Positions 1 to 8,497 of a DNA stretch of 64,000 nucleotides are shown here, piece by piece. The first letter of the stretch is position 1, and every line of letters starts with the position of its first letter. The DNA comes from Archangiaceae bacterium (lineage in GTDB: Bacteria > Myxococcota > Myxococcia > Myxococcales > Myxococcaceae): contig JADJNS010000018.1 in assembly GCA_016714225.1 (NCBI GenBank), positions 248,001 through 312,000 of the forward strand, written 5' to 3'. The notes under the pieces are model-generated. The model was given only the letters and a program-made list of their open reading frames with translations. It made no database searches and was not told the DNA's origin. The translations under genes were made by a program, and so were the position numbers.

Positions 1-245
1 CCGATGGGCCCGGGGTGCACGAGGTCTGCTCGACGCCGGCGGTGCAGGCGGGCACCGCCTGGGTGCAGATGCCCAGGCCGCAGGTCAGCTCGGGGAGGTC
101 GTCGACCTCGCCGTTGCAGTCGTTGTCGAGGCCGTCGCAGACCTCGGGGGCAGCCCGCGTCGGGGCGGCTGATGAGGTGATTGCCGCGGCAGTCACAGGC
201 GGTGACGGTGAAGGAGGCGATGATGACGGCGGTGATTCGATGCAC
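1..245 (-). CDS. MopE-type metal-binding-motif lipoprotein, 5' part only, frameshifted
   Basis: Gene runs leftward off the window. From a GTG at 243-245, with GAGGTGG just upstream, the frame reads a short hydrophobic signal ending in a lipobox-like TAC at about residue 17, then ISRPDAGC. The next codons only make sense one frame over: EVCDGLDNDCNGEVDD, the aspartate-rich putative metal-binding motif of MopE-like proteins, followed by a Cys-rich stretch (CGLGICTQAVPAC). Removing one base from the five-G run at 146-150 joins the two as DAGCPEVCDGLDNDC. This is therefore either a homopolymer sequencing error or a real frameshift. Family knowledge: such repeats occur in secreted or outer-surface proteins of myxobacteria. 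Total length and role cannot be judged from the fragment. Confidence 0.6.
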   Translation of the reverse strand, partial: MHRITAVIIASFTVTACDCRGNHLISRPDAGCPRGLRRPRQRLQRRGRRPPRADLRPGHLHPGGARLHRRRRADLVHPGPI

Positions 246-426
246 GGCCCACCTCGGTTTCGAAGGGGCCGGCTGTAGCACTGGTGGTCGGCGCAAGGGG
301 AGGGGGGGCCTGGGTGCTGTCACCGGTACGGTCGTTTTCGGCGGTGGGCTCGGCGGCAGGGGTGGCTTCGAGAAAGGACGTGGACGGCGCCGACTGCGCC
401 GGCAGAGCCCAACCGAGCTCAGCCGC

Positions 427-2097
427 TCAGGCGACTTTCAAGTCGGGCGCCTCATTCGGCGCGCTCACCGGCAGCTGCGGCCTGAACTGCGACACGTCTT
501 TGTTCACCAGGTGCAGCAAGTCTCCGGTGATGGCCGTGTACGCGAACCGCGAGCCGATCAGCACGCCCGCGATGCCCGGCATGAACGCGTCTTGCCCCAC
601 CAGGAAGAAGTTCTCGATGGTGGTCTTCGGCCGCAGCCAGTGCGTGTGCTCGAGGAACCGCGCCGCGCTGGGCTCGAGCCCATACGAGCCGCCCTCGCGC
701 GCGTGGGGGTTGCACCCCATCGGCCACTGCACGTGCAGCATCGACGGCGCCCGCGTCGCGAGCTGCGGAAAGCGGTCGGTCATCAGCTTGAGCGCGTGCT
801 CCTTGAACTTGCCCTCGAGCTCGGCTCGGAAGCCGGGCTCCGAGGCCGCCCGCAGCGTCCACTCCCGGTTCGCCTCGACCAGCAGCATCATGCTGGTCTT
901 GCCCGGACACCGCTCGCCGTAGAGCGGGTCGCGCGCCGACGGGCTCATCAGGTACGCCGGCATGCCCTCGAACCGCATCTGCGACTTGTAGATGCGGTCG
1001 CCGGCCGCCACGTCCCACGGCTGCAGCTCGGGGAAGCGCGGCATCTGCCACACGATGTGCGCCGGCAGGTCGATGTTCTCGTTCCACCCGGCCATCAGGG
1101 TGATGTGCGAAGGGCTCGAGCCGATGGTCTTCAGCTTCGAGACGTAGCCGTGCCGCTCGCTCACCTCGCGGGGCATCAGCTGCATGAAGGTCGTCCACGC
1201 CGAGGCGTCGCTGACCACGATCTTCGCGCGCAGCTCGGTGCCGTTCTTGAGCCGCACCCCCACCGCGCGATCGTTCTCGACCAGAATCTGATCGACCGGG
1301 GTGCTGGTGGCGATCTGCCCGCCGCACGCCTCGAGCACCGTGTTGATGGTCTTCGCCAGCACCGACGGGCCGCCGGCGGGGAAGTAGGCGCCCTTGCGGT
1401 AGTGGTACATCACCGCGGCGTGCATGGTGAACGGCGCCTCGTCGGGCGGGCGGCCGTAGTTGCCGTACATGTACTCGAACAGCCCGGCCATCTTGTCGCT
1501 GAAGCCGAGGTCTTGCTTCAGCACCCGGTGGGTGTCGCGCTGCATGTACTTCCGCCAGGTCTTGGCGGTGAGCCGGTAGATGCCCTCGCGCACCGCCAGC
1601 GGCAGCGCGTTCGGGTACAGCTTGGTGAGCGCCCAGCCCGCGCCCGCGGCCTGCACTTCGTTCTCGAGCTTGAAGTAGCCAGCGAGATCTCCCGCACCCA
1701 GGCCGCGCTTCGACATCGACTCGATGTTCTCTTCGGCGGTCGAGTACCAGGGGAAGCCCTCGTCACCGAGAAACGCGTACTCGTGGTCTTCGGGCATCTT
1801 CGACCAGGTGACCTGGTTGCCGGTGACGTAGTTCGCTGTCCACGCGTTGAGGGCGGCGGGGTTGATGTCGGTGTCCATGTCGCCGACCGAGTGCAGCCCG
1901 GCGGGGAACTCGTAGCCCTGCACCTCGTGCACGTGGGTCGCGCCGCCGGCCATCGGTGCTGCCTCGAGCACCAGCACCTTGAGGCCGCGCTTCTGCGCCA
2001 GCGTCGACGCCAGGGCCAGGCCGCCCAGGCCCGAGCCGATGATGATCGCGTCGGGGTCGATGAAGTTGGTGGGGGGACGGCGCAGGTTGGTGGTCAT
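427..2097 (-). CDS. Retinol saturase/CrtI-like FAD-dependent oxidoreductase
   Basis: 556 aa. The N-terminus has a dinucleotide-binding motif GSGLGGL at about residue 22 followed by a long FAD/NAD(P)-binding amine-oxidase/phytoene-desaturase fold. The C-terminal FAD signature reads FFLVGQDAFMPGIAGVLIG. The overall pattern is that of the CrtI/all-trans-retinol 13,14-reductase/carotenoid isomerase superfamily, which oxidises, saturates or isomerises polyenes; the exact substrate cannot be read. The ATG at 2095-2097 overlaps the stop of the upstream 118-aa gene (ATGA overlap), which supports this start over longer in-frame options and implies translational coupling. It is last of a four-gene operon with an aminotransferase and a GH3 ligase. 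The stop is TGA at 427-429. Confidence 0.85.
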   Translation of the reverse strand: MTTNLRRPPTNFIDPDAIIIGSGLGGLALASTLAQKRGLKVLVLEAAPMAGGATHVHEVQGYEFPAGLHSVGDMDTDINPAALNAWTANYVTGNQVTWSKMPEDHEYAFLGDEGFPWYSTAEENIESMSKRGLGAGDLAGYFKLENEVQAAGAGWALTKLYPNALPLAVREGIYRLTAKTWRKYMQRDTHRVLKQDLGFSDKMAGLFEYMYGNYGRPPDEAPFTMHAAVMYHYRKGAYFPAGGPSVLAKTINTVLEACGGQIATSTPVDQILVENDRAVGVRLKNGTELRAKIVVSDASAWTTFMQLMPREVSERHGYVSKLKTIGSSPSHITLMAGWNENIDLPAHIVWQMPRFPELQPWDVAAGDRIYKSQMRFEGMPAYLMSPSARDPLYGERCPGKTSMMLLVEANREWTLRAASEPGFRAELEGKFKEHALKLMTDRFPQLATRAPSMLHVQWPMGCNPHAREGGSYGLEPSAARFLEHTHWLRPKTTIENFFLVGQDAFMPGIAGVLIGSRFAYTAITGDLLHLVNKDVSQFRPQLPVSAPNEAPDLKVA

Positions 2098-2450
2098 ACT
2101 TTGGTTCGAGAGCCCGCCAGCGTGTCGACTGCGGGTGCCGCTGCCGCCGGCAACAACAACGGCACCCTCATGACTGCGAAAAATTGTTCGAGCACCGCTT
2201 CGACGGCGGCCACGAGCAACACGATGCCCGTCGCGTTCTTCCTCAACTTCCGCGCGAAAGAGCCGTCGACCCGCATCACGTTGCGGGCGTGTTCGTAGTT
2301 GATCTCGAGCGCTGGAAACAAGGGGAGCACGCGCCCCGAGTAGACCCACCGTTCGAGATACCCGCGCACCTTTTCTGCGACAGAAATGAGGGCCCCCTCG
2401 TGCAGGGGCGCCCCAGGCTCGCTCCAAAGTGCCGCACCACCGCGCTGCAT
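2094..2450 (-). CDS. Small protein of unknown function in GH3 operon (118 aa)
   Basis: 118 aa, unrecognised. The start is the ATG at 2448-2450, 8 bases after the GH3 stop; the stop overlaps the start of the flavoprotein gene by 4 bases (ATGA), so translation is very probably coupled and the reading frame real. The middle is basic and helical (residues ~50-75, e.g. EINYEHARNVMRVDGS), then comes a hydrophobic helix ~75-95 (GIVLLVAAVEAVLEQFFAVM) and a Pro/Ala-rich tail. It could be a single-span membrane protein. The helix-loop-helix spacing also faintly resembles a histone fold, but no third helix follows. Function unknown; its place between two enzymes suggests an accessory role in the same pathway. 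Confidence 0.6.
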   Translation of the reverse strand: MQRGGAALWSEPGAPLHEGALISVAEKVRGYLERWVYSGRVLPLFPALEINYEHARNVMRVDGSFARKLRKNATGIVLLVAAVEAVLEQFFAVMRVPLLLPAAAAPAVDTLAGSRTKV

Positions 2451-2458
2451 CGAAGCTA

Positions 2459-4066
2459 TCAGGTGGGCTGCACGTACTTGCGGAGCAGCTCGCGGCGGTC
2501 GTCGCCGATGATGCGCGGGAACTTGTTCTGGAAGTTGTTCAGGCCGAGCTGCTCCATGAACTTCTTGGTCGAGCCGGTCGGCAGCGGCAGCACCACCGGC
2601 GCGAGAATCGCCACGTCGCGGGCGCGGTGCTCGCGGTAGACGCGGTTCTGCGCGCACAGCTCTTGATCGAACGCCTCGCTGAAGGCCTGCAGGTCTTTGG
2701 GCGCCTTCTCGAACTCGACGAAGAGCAGGTAGCGGCCCTTGGCGGTGCCGTTGATGCCCACCTCGCTCGAGGCCGCGAAGTCGATGACCGTGGTGTTCTG
2801 CTTGCGGGTCGCCTCGCCGACCGCGCGCTCGATCTCGAGCGAGCTGGTGAGCTCTTGCGTGACCGAGAGCACGCCGCCGGTGCGCCACGAGAACTGCAGG
2901 CGGTGGGGGAAGATCGAGTCGAAGCGCACCACGTCGCCCATGTAGTAGGCGAACAGGCCCGACTGGGTGGTGACGGCGATGGAGTAGTCGACGCCGGGCT
3001 CGACGTCCCACAGGGGCACGCGCTTCGCGTCGGGCTTGCCGTGCTCGGCGCGCGCCACGAACTCGAAGAACACGCCGCGGTCGGCGAGCATCAGCATCGA
3101 GGTGTCGACGCGGCTGTCGGTGCACGCGAACACGCCGCCTTCGGTGGCGTTGTAGTTGTCCATCAAGGTGATGGAGCGGCCCATGCGCTCTTCGATGATC
3201 TGCCGGTAGGGCTCGGCGTAGACGCCGCCGCCGAACAGCACGCGCAGGTTCGGCCAGATCTGCTTCACGCTGGTGACGTTCATGCCGCGGCGGTTGGCGG
3301 CCGCGAGCAGCTGGTCGAAGAAGATGGAGAACCAGCAGGTGGTGCCCGAGAGCGAGCGCACGTCGTAGTCGAGGTACGCCTCGGCCATCGCCTTGAGCTT
3401 CTGGTCGTAGTCGGGGATGTCGCGAATCGGCGGCTTGGGGAGCTGCAGCAGCTTGGCCGGGTAGGGCACGTTGAGCTGCATGATGCCGGGGTTCGACGCC
3501 ACGCCGACCGGCCCCATCTGCTTGATGGTCGAGGGCGGGAACAGCGCGAGGAAGTAGCCGCCCGACAGCTCGCGGTCGCCGGTGAGGTCGAGGTAGCGGG
3601 CCACCACGTCGAAGCCCGACTTCTGCTGCCACTTGATCTGCGCCGGGCTGATGGGCAGGTACTTGTGCTGCGCGTTGGTGTTCGAGCTGCCCGAGCTCTG
3701 TCCGTAGTAGGGGATGAGCCCCGGGTACAGCACGTCGGTCTCGCCCTTGCGCATGCGCTCGAGGTACGGCTCGAAGTCGGCGTAGGTGCGCAGCGGCACC
3801 TGGCGCTTGAAGTCTTCGAACGAGCGAATCTGGGAGAGGCCGTGAACCCGCCCGAACTCGGTGTTGGCGGAGACGCGGCAGTGCTCGAGCAGCGTCTCCT
3901 CCTGCACTTCGCGCAGCTTGGCGCGATTCCCGGCGAGCGCGTTCCACTGCAGGACGCGCAGCTTGGCCGCGGCCCACATCGCGGTGCCGGTCACTTTTCC
4001 AGCGGGAAAGGTGATCAGATCGCGATGGGCCATGGGGTGGGGGTCGAGTCGGGCGGCGGCGGTCAT
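2459..4066 (-). CDS. GH3-family acyl-acid amido synthetase-like protein
   Basis: 535 aa. Recognisable GH3 (auxin-responsive promoter family) adenylate-forming enzyme. It has an N-terminal P-loop-like SSGSSNTN near residue 120 (the TSGT/SSGT ATP motif of this family), a YNATEGGVFA segment near residue 320 (equivalent of the YxASE motif) and YYMGDVVRF near residue 395 (YxxGD motif). Family knowledge: GH3 enzymes adenylate a carboxylic acid and transfer the acyl group to an amino acid or amine. The start ATG 4064-4066 overlaps the stop of the aminotransferase gene (TGATG), favouring it over a later Met (MAHRDL). In the operon it sits between a DegT aminotransferase and a polyene-type flavoprotein, consistent with joining an amine to an acid. 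The substrate is not predictable from sequence. Confidence 0.85.
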   Translation of the reverse strand: MTAAARLDPHPMAHRDLITFPAGKVTGTAMWAAAKLRVLQWNALAGNRAKLREVQEETLLEHCRVSANTEFGRVHGLSQIRSFEDFKRQVPLRTYADFEPYLERMRKGETDVLYPGLIPYYGQSSGSSNTNAQHKYLPISPAQIKWQQKSGFDVVARYLDLTGDRELSGGYFLALFPPSTIKQMGPVGVASNPGIMQLNVPYPAKLLQLPKPPIRDIPDYDQKLKAMAEAYLDYDVRSLSGTTCWFSIFFDQLLAAANRRGMNVTSVKQIWPNLRVLFGGGVYAEPYRQIIEERMGRSITLMDNYNATEGGVFACTDSRVDTSMLMLADRGVFFEFVARAEHGKPDAKRVPLWDVEPGVDYSIAVTTQSGLFAYYMGDVVRFDSIFPHRLQFSWRTGGVLSVTQELTSSLEIERAVGEATRKQNTTVIDFAASSEVGINGTAKGRYLLFVEFEKAPKDLQAFSEAFDQELCAQNRVYREHRARDVAILAPVVLPLPTGSTKKFMEQLGLNNFQNKFPRIIGDDRRELLRKYVQPT

Positions 4067-5340
4067 CACTTGTTCGGCAGCTCGTTGACGGCCTTCTTCA
4101 CCTTGGCGAAGGCTTCGACGATCGAGTCCATGTGCTGTTTGGTGCCGAGCAGCACGCTGTGGTGGAACACCAGGTTCTCTTTGTAGGCGCGCTGCGAGAC
4201 CGGCAGCTCGAAGCGGGCGGGGTTCAGCTCGGCGGCGCGCTGGTCGTTGTAGCGGAAGCGGCGCTTGGTGGCCGGCACGTAGAGCTTGTGGTCCTTCATC
4301 GCCGGGTAGGGAGGGTGGATCCAGAAGCCGAGCTCGGCCTCGACCGCCTCGGAGACGGTGGTGTTCGAGCGGCCCGCCCACGCGCCCAGCTCGAGGCGGA
4401 GCATGTAGTGGTAGTACGACTGGCGATCGACCTGCTTGGGGCGGGTGACCGGCACGATGCCGCCGACCTTGAGCAGCTGCTCGTCGAGGTAGCGGGCGTT
4501 CTCTTGGCGGGTCTTGATCTGCTGCTCGAGGCGCGGCAGCGCGTCGATCAGAATCGCCGACTGGAACTCGGAGATGCAGTGGTTGCTGCCCTGCAGCTCA
4601 CCGGCCTCGTGCAGCTCCATGTGACCCATCTTGGGGGTGTGGTCGACCCAGGTGCGCGAGTCGGCGCGGAGCATCTGCAGGCGGCGGTAGAGCCGGGTGT
4701 CGTTGGTGATGACCGAGCCGCCCTCGCCGCTGGCGAAGGGCTTGCCCTGGTGGAAGCTGAAGCAGCCCACGATGCCGTGCGACCCGACGTTCTTGCCGTT
4801 CCACCGGGTGCCGTGGCTCTGGGCGCAGTCTTCGACGACGTGAATGTTGTTCGCGTTGGCGATGGCGAGCAGCTCGTCGAGGTTCACCGCCGAGCCGTAG
4901 AGGTGCACCGCGATGATGGCCTTGGTGCGCGGGGTGATGGCCTCTTTCACCTTCTTCACGTCGAGGCAGAAGGTGGCGGGGTCGACGTCGACGATGATGG
5001 GAGTGGCGTTGACGTTGAGCGCCGCGGTGGCCGGAGCGACCCAGCACAGGCCGGGCACGATGACCTCGTCGCCGGGGCCGATGTCGAGCGCCTCGAGCGC
5101 GATGAGCAGCGCGGCCGAGCCGTTCGCCACGCCGACCGCGTGCTTCACGCCGTTGTAGGCCGCCCACTGCTCGCTGAAGGTACGCTCGCGCGCCGGAGCG
5201 CCGGCGTAGGTGCCGGCGATCGACCAACGCTGGCTGTCGAGCACCGCCTGGAGGGCCTTGGTGGTCTCAGGAGTGTGAACCGGCCACTTGGGCCAATCTT
5301 CGCCACGGCGGAGCGGGGTGCCACCATTCAACGCGAGCAT
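4066..5340 (-). CDS. DegT/DnrJ/EryC1/StrS-family PLP aminotransferase
   Basis: 424 aa. Fold-type I PLP enzyme of the StrS/AHBA-synthase group. The active-site lysine lies in SFHQGKPFASGEGGSVI, with the PLP-binding Asp in VVEDCAQSHG just before it and the phosphate-binding NGSAALLIAL near the N-terminus. Family members aminate keto-sugars, inososes or aminodehydroshikimate; the SGEGG context is shared with AHBA synthase and scyllo-inosose aminotransferases, so an aminocyclitol or amino-aromatic product is possible but unproven. The start ATG 5338-5340 is fixed by a GGAGGT seven bases upstream, not by the longer upstream frame. First gene of a four-gene operon with GH3, the 118-aa protein and the flavoprotein; its stop overlaps the GH3 start by one base. 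Confidence 0.9.
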   Translation of the reverse strand: MLALNGGTPLRRGEDWPKWPVHTPETTKALQAVLDSQRWSIAGTYAGAPARERTFSEQWAAYNGVKHAVGVANGSAALLIALEALDIGPGDEVIVPGLCWVAPATAALNVNATPIIVDVDPATFCLDVKKVKEAITPRTKAIIAVHLYGSAVNLDELLAIANANNIHVVEDCAQSHGTRWNGKNVGSHGIVGCFSFHQGKPFASGEGGSVITNDTRLYRRLQMLRADSRTWVDHTPKMGHMELHEAGELQGSNHCISEFQSAILIDALPRLEQQIKTRQENARYLDEQLLKVGGIVPVTRPKQVDRQSYYHYMLRLELGAWAGRSNTTVSEAVEAELGFWIHPPYPAMKDHKLYVPATKRRFRYNDQRAAELNPARFELPVSQRAYKENLVFHHSVLLGTKQHMDSIVEAFAKVKKAVNELPNK

Positions 5341-5347
5341 GTACGGG

Positions 5348-5353
5348 ACCTCC
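5348..5353 (-). promoter_or_regulatory. Shine-Dalgarno of the aminotransferase operon
   Basis: GGAGGT on the minus strand, seven bases before ATG 5338-5340. It decides the start of the first gene of the operon. Confidence 0.75.
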
Positions 5354-5428
5354 AGATGGGTTACCAGACGGGTACAGCGTAAGAAGAGGCCCGTCACCTA
5401 TGCGAAGTCGCGGCAGATCGCCAGAGGG

Positions 5429-5864
5429 GTGAGGCGGCTGCGAAGCGCGCTGCGCAGTCGCCGCCTGCGCGCTCGGGGGAAAGCCCGTTTGCGGCGCAAA
5501 TTCAGCGCCCCCGGCGCGGGGGATGCGAGAGCTCTCGAGCCCAAGCTGCGCCGCGCGGTGAAGGTCGACGCCGCGGTCATCGAGCGCCGCGACGTGCAGA
5601 CCCGGCTGCGGCCCGACGCGGCGCTGAAGGCCGAGTGGAAGCAGGCGCTCGCCGGGCGGGTGCAGCGCGCGGCGAGCCTGTGGGTGCAGCTTCACCAGCG
5701 GCTACCAGGGCGAGGTGACGTTGGCGCAGCGGAAGAAGTACTGGCCGCGCACGCTCGAGCGCGTGCGCGCGCTCATCGACGAGGCCGACCCCGAGCCGTG
5801 GCGCGGCAAGAAGACCCGGCTGGTGCCGAAGCAGTCGACCGGCAAAGACACCGTCGACTGGTGA
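5429..5864 (+). pseudogene. Possible decayed or frameshifted gene remnant
   Basis: The stretch between the aminotransferase and the kelch gene has no intact gene on either strand. On the plus strand a basic, helical frame (e.g. LEPKLRRAVKVDAAVIERRD, ALKAEWKQALAGRVQRAAS) runs to about 5690. A different frame with coding-like composition (GYQGEVTLAQRKKYWPRTL, ERVRALIDEADPEPW) then continues to a TGA at 5862-5864. One indel near 5690-5700 would join them into a ~145-aa basic protein from GTG 5429. I do not recognise the family. It may equally be non-coding GC-rich sequence. Confidence 0.25.
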
Positions 5865-5906
5865 GCGTGGCGGCGCCGCTGCTCACTGGCGGTGCGTCGA
5901 CGTTCG

Positions 5907-7175
5907 TCACAGTCCGCCCGTGGAGAGGGTCTCGGTCGCGGGAACAGACGTCGTGGGAGTACCCCCCGCGATGAGCAAGAGGTCACCCGGCAGCAGCGTG
6001 GCAGCGTGTGCCGCGCGGGGAGCGTTGATGCCAGGGCCCATGCTCCAGATTCCGGTGCCCGGGTCGTAGAGCTCGACGACGGGCCGCAGCAGCGGAGATG
6101 CGCTGGCGACGCCACCGGCGACGAGCACCCTGCCGCTGCTCAGCAAGGTGGCGGTGTGCGACCAGCGCTGGAACGCCATATCGCCCGTCACTGTCCAGCT
6201 GCCCGTTTCCGGGTCATAGACCTCTGAGCGGGGAGTGGCGGCGGTGTGGGTACCGGCGACCAGCACCTTCCCGTTCGCGAGCAAGGTCGACGTGGCCAGG
6301 TAACGAGCGACCGCCGTGGCGCCGGTGGCTGTCCAGACTCCCGAGGTGGGGTCGAAGATCTCTGCAGTCGTCAGTTCGTCGACAGTCGAGGGCCCTGCGG
6401 CCACGGGCGCGCCCTGCCCACCGACCGCGAGCACCTTGCCATTCAGAAGCAGAACGGCGTTGTGGCCCGCGCGCCGTGACCCCATCGCGCCGGGCGTGGC
6501 GGCCCAGGTTCCCGTGGTGGGGTCATAGAGCTCCGAGGTCTGGAGAATGCCGCTCAGCCCGTTCACTCCCTGGCCGCCCACCACCAGCACCTTGCCGTTG
6601 GGCAGCAGCGTTGCTGTGTGCTCCTTTCGGGCTTCGAGCATCGGACCCGTCGCGGACCAGGTCTGCGTGGCGGGGTCATAGACGCGACACGTATCGAGGC
6701 TGTGCCCCGTGTTGCCGTCTCCGCCCGCGACCAGCACGTTGCCGTTCGGAAGCAAGGTCGCCGTGTGGAGCGTGCGGCCCTCGGGAACCGAGCCGGTCGC
6801 GTTCCACATGCCCGACGCGGGGTCGTAGAGCTCGGCAGTGCTGCGGTAGCCGCCCTGACCATTTCCAAACGCCGCCAGCACCTTGCCGTTGGGCAGCGGC
6901 GTCATCGTGAAATTGTAGCGGTTGGTCGTCATCGGGCTCGAGTACGTCCAGCCTGCATCGGCGAGTCCCGCGCCGCCGGCCGAGCCGCCAGCCGAGCCGC
7001 CAGCCGAGCCGCCAGCCGAGCCGCCAGCCGAGCCGCCAGCGGCCACGCCACCGCCGAGGCCGCCTGCAGCCGCGCCACCACCAACCGCGCCACCGTCGGG
7101 GGTGTTGCCGAGCAACACCTGATTGTCGCAGCCGAGGGATAGCAACAGGGCGACCAGCCAAGAAACCGTTCTCAT
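5907..7175 (-). CDS. Kelch-repeat lipoprotein
   Basis: 422 aa. A lipoprotein signal (MRTVSWLVALLLSLGCDNQ; lipid Cys 16) is followed by a flexible linker with five SAGG units (residues ~45-70). Seven or so galactose-oxidase-like kelch blades come next, each carrying LLPNGKVLVAGG followed by ELYDPxTGxW. Such proteins form beta-propellers that act as surface binding modules; no catalytic residues of galactose oxidase (Tyr/Cys copper site) are evident. The start ATG 7173-7175 gives a normal signal peptide; the frame stays open upstream but without a plausible leader. Likely outer-membrane or cell-surface display. Similar lipoproteins with the same linker style occur elsewhere in this window. Confidence 0.85.
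   Translation of the reverse strand: MRTVSWLVALLLSLGCDNQVLLGNTPDGGAVGGGAAAGGLGGGVAAGGSAGGSAGGSAGGSAGGSAGGAGLADAGWTYSSPMTTNRYNFTMTPLPNGKVLAAFGNGQGGYRSTAELYDPASGMWNATGSVPEGRTLHTATLLPNGNVLVAGGDGNTGHSLDTCRVYDPATQTWSATGPMLEARKEHTATLLPNGKVLVVGGQGVNGLSGILQTSELYDPTTGTWAATPGAMGSRRAGHNAVLLLNGKVLAVGGQGAPVAAGPSTVDELTTAEIFDPTSGVWTATGATAVARYLATSTLLANGKVLVAGTHTAATPRSEVYDPETGSWTVTGDMAFQRWSHTATLLSSGRVLVAGGVASASPLLRPVVELYDPGTGIWSMGPGINAPRAAHAATLLPGDLLLIAGGTPTTSVPATETLSTGGL
6979..7038. repeat. 12-bp tandem repeat, five copies, encoding the SAGG linker
   Basis: Five perfect copies of GCCGAGCCGCCA. On the minus strand they encode Ser-Ala-Gly-Gly repeats of the lipoprotein linker. The perfection suggests copy-number slippage. 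Confidence 0.85.
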
Positions 7176-7591
7176 CTCAACCTTTGGTTGCGCCCAATGG
7201 GCGGTGACATGCCCAGTTTCGCCGACCCCCTCAAATCCGTCCCGAGTGTAGAAATTTCGGGGTTCCGCTCGGCACTCCAAGATGAGGTGTCGAGGCCGCG
7301 CCCGTCGGTTCTTCGGCGGTCGCGCTGCGTGTCGCTCCTCCGCAAGCGCCGCTGCACGGCGGCCGTGCGTGAGCAGCGTTCCACTTCGTAGAAGCTGGTC
7401 GCCACGTTTGGCTTCGCGGCCGCGGCTCCAGTTCGATGAGGACGAGGGTGCGGTGGCTGAGTTGAGCTGATCTGCGCCGCCGTATTGAGCCTTCAATGAC
7501 TCGTTGAGCGGATTCTTCGAGCACCAATCGCTTCCAACGACTTCACGTTCGGAGCGGCAACGAACTTTCGCACGACCGTTAGCACTGCTTG
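7176..7591. other. Intergenic region with gene scraps
   Basis: No intact gene is seen. Bases 7286-7312 are identical (27 bp) to 11409-11435 inside the Rhs core (encoding RTDGRGLDT), so this is a translocated Rhs fragment or a recombination scar. Just downstream on the minus strand (about 7190-7262) the frame reads NFYTRDGFEGVGETG, which resembles the C-terminal FYxRxGFxxVGET motif of GNAT acetyltransferases, without the rest of the domain. The region also holds the promoter of the kelch gene; no clear -35/-10 was identified. Confidence 0.4.
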
Positions 7592-8497
7592 TCACTCGTC
7601 TTGGCTCGGAGACAGCGCCGTGCTCCACGCGTACCAATCACCATCGTCGGTGCACCATCGAGCATCGAGGACATTTGTGCCTCGAGCCTTCTTGACCAGG
7701 AACCGCCCAGCGAAATCGCCTGCCTTGCCGACGAGTATCGCGAGATGTCCGTGCTCATCGACCGCGAGGTCTGGCGATAGGGCCAGCCCCAGTAGCTCGT
7801 ACTCTCCAACCTTCTCTCGCAGCACAGACTTGCTCATTCCCCAGTAGCGGCCGAATTCTTCCTGGGTCATGGCGGCGTCCGGTAGTGCTTCGACAACTGC
7901 TTTGTAGCTGCCCGCATCGAACAAAATCTCGAGACTCTCGCGCGTCAGCTGCGGCAGAACCGAGCGGCAGCGTGATCGAACCTGTTCGGCGCTCTAGGGC
8001 AGCATGGGAGCGGCGATGACACGCACGCCAAAGCGGCGCAAGACCTCGACTTGAACGCCCGGTGACACACGCAGCTCCGCGAGAAGTGGTTTCGCCTCAA
8101 TGAAGTTGACTCTCCGTCCGCGAAAGAAGCTCGCGACAGCATCGGAGGGTGATCCGAACAACGCGGTCGATTGCGGACTCATAGGCACCGGAGATACCCA
8201 CCAATCGATCTCCTGCGGCAAAGTAAGCACAAAATGGCCGACGCCATCGAGTGCAGCTTCACGTACCGTCTACAGGACCTCGATCGGCCTGATTATTGAC
8301 CAGAGTGTTGATGCGATGGTCGCACCAAGAATCACTTGCCCTTCAAGCTTGCACCGGTCGAATGCGTCACGCGAACCTATAACGGTAACAAACCGCTGCC
8401 GGTCGGCCCCCAGTTGAACCAAAAGCTCGTTCAAGGCTTCGGCCCGGGCGCTAGGAGTAAGACTCCAGAAGCCAAGAACGAGAGTGTCATTCGTCAT
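7592..8497 (-). pseudogene. Immunity-position gene after Rhs, interrupted by two in-frame TAG codons
   Basis: A single frame of 302 codons from ATG 8495-8497 to a stop at 7592. It overlaps the Rhs stop by 11 bases, the usual place of a cognate immunity gene. Two TAG codons, at 8270-8272 (codon 76) and 7994-7996 (codon 168), split it. All three pieces keep coding-like sequence in the same frame without any indel: FWSLTPSARAEALNELLVQL; then AALDGVGHFVLTLPQEIDWW; then MTQEEFGRYWGMSKSVLREK. The middle and last pieces lack convincing starts and Shine-Dalgarno sites. Reading both stops as CAG (Gln) restores smooth protein. Family not recognised. Either a recently inactivated gene or three short ORFs; I favour one gene. 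Confidence 0.55.
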
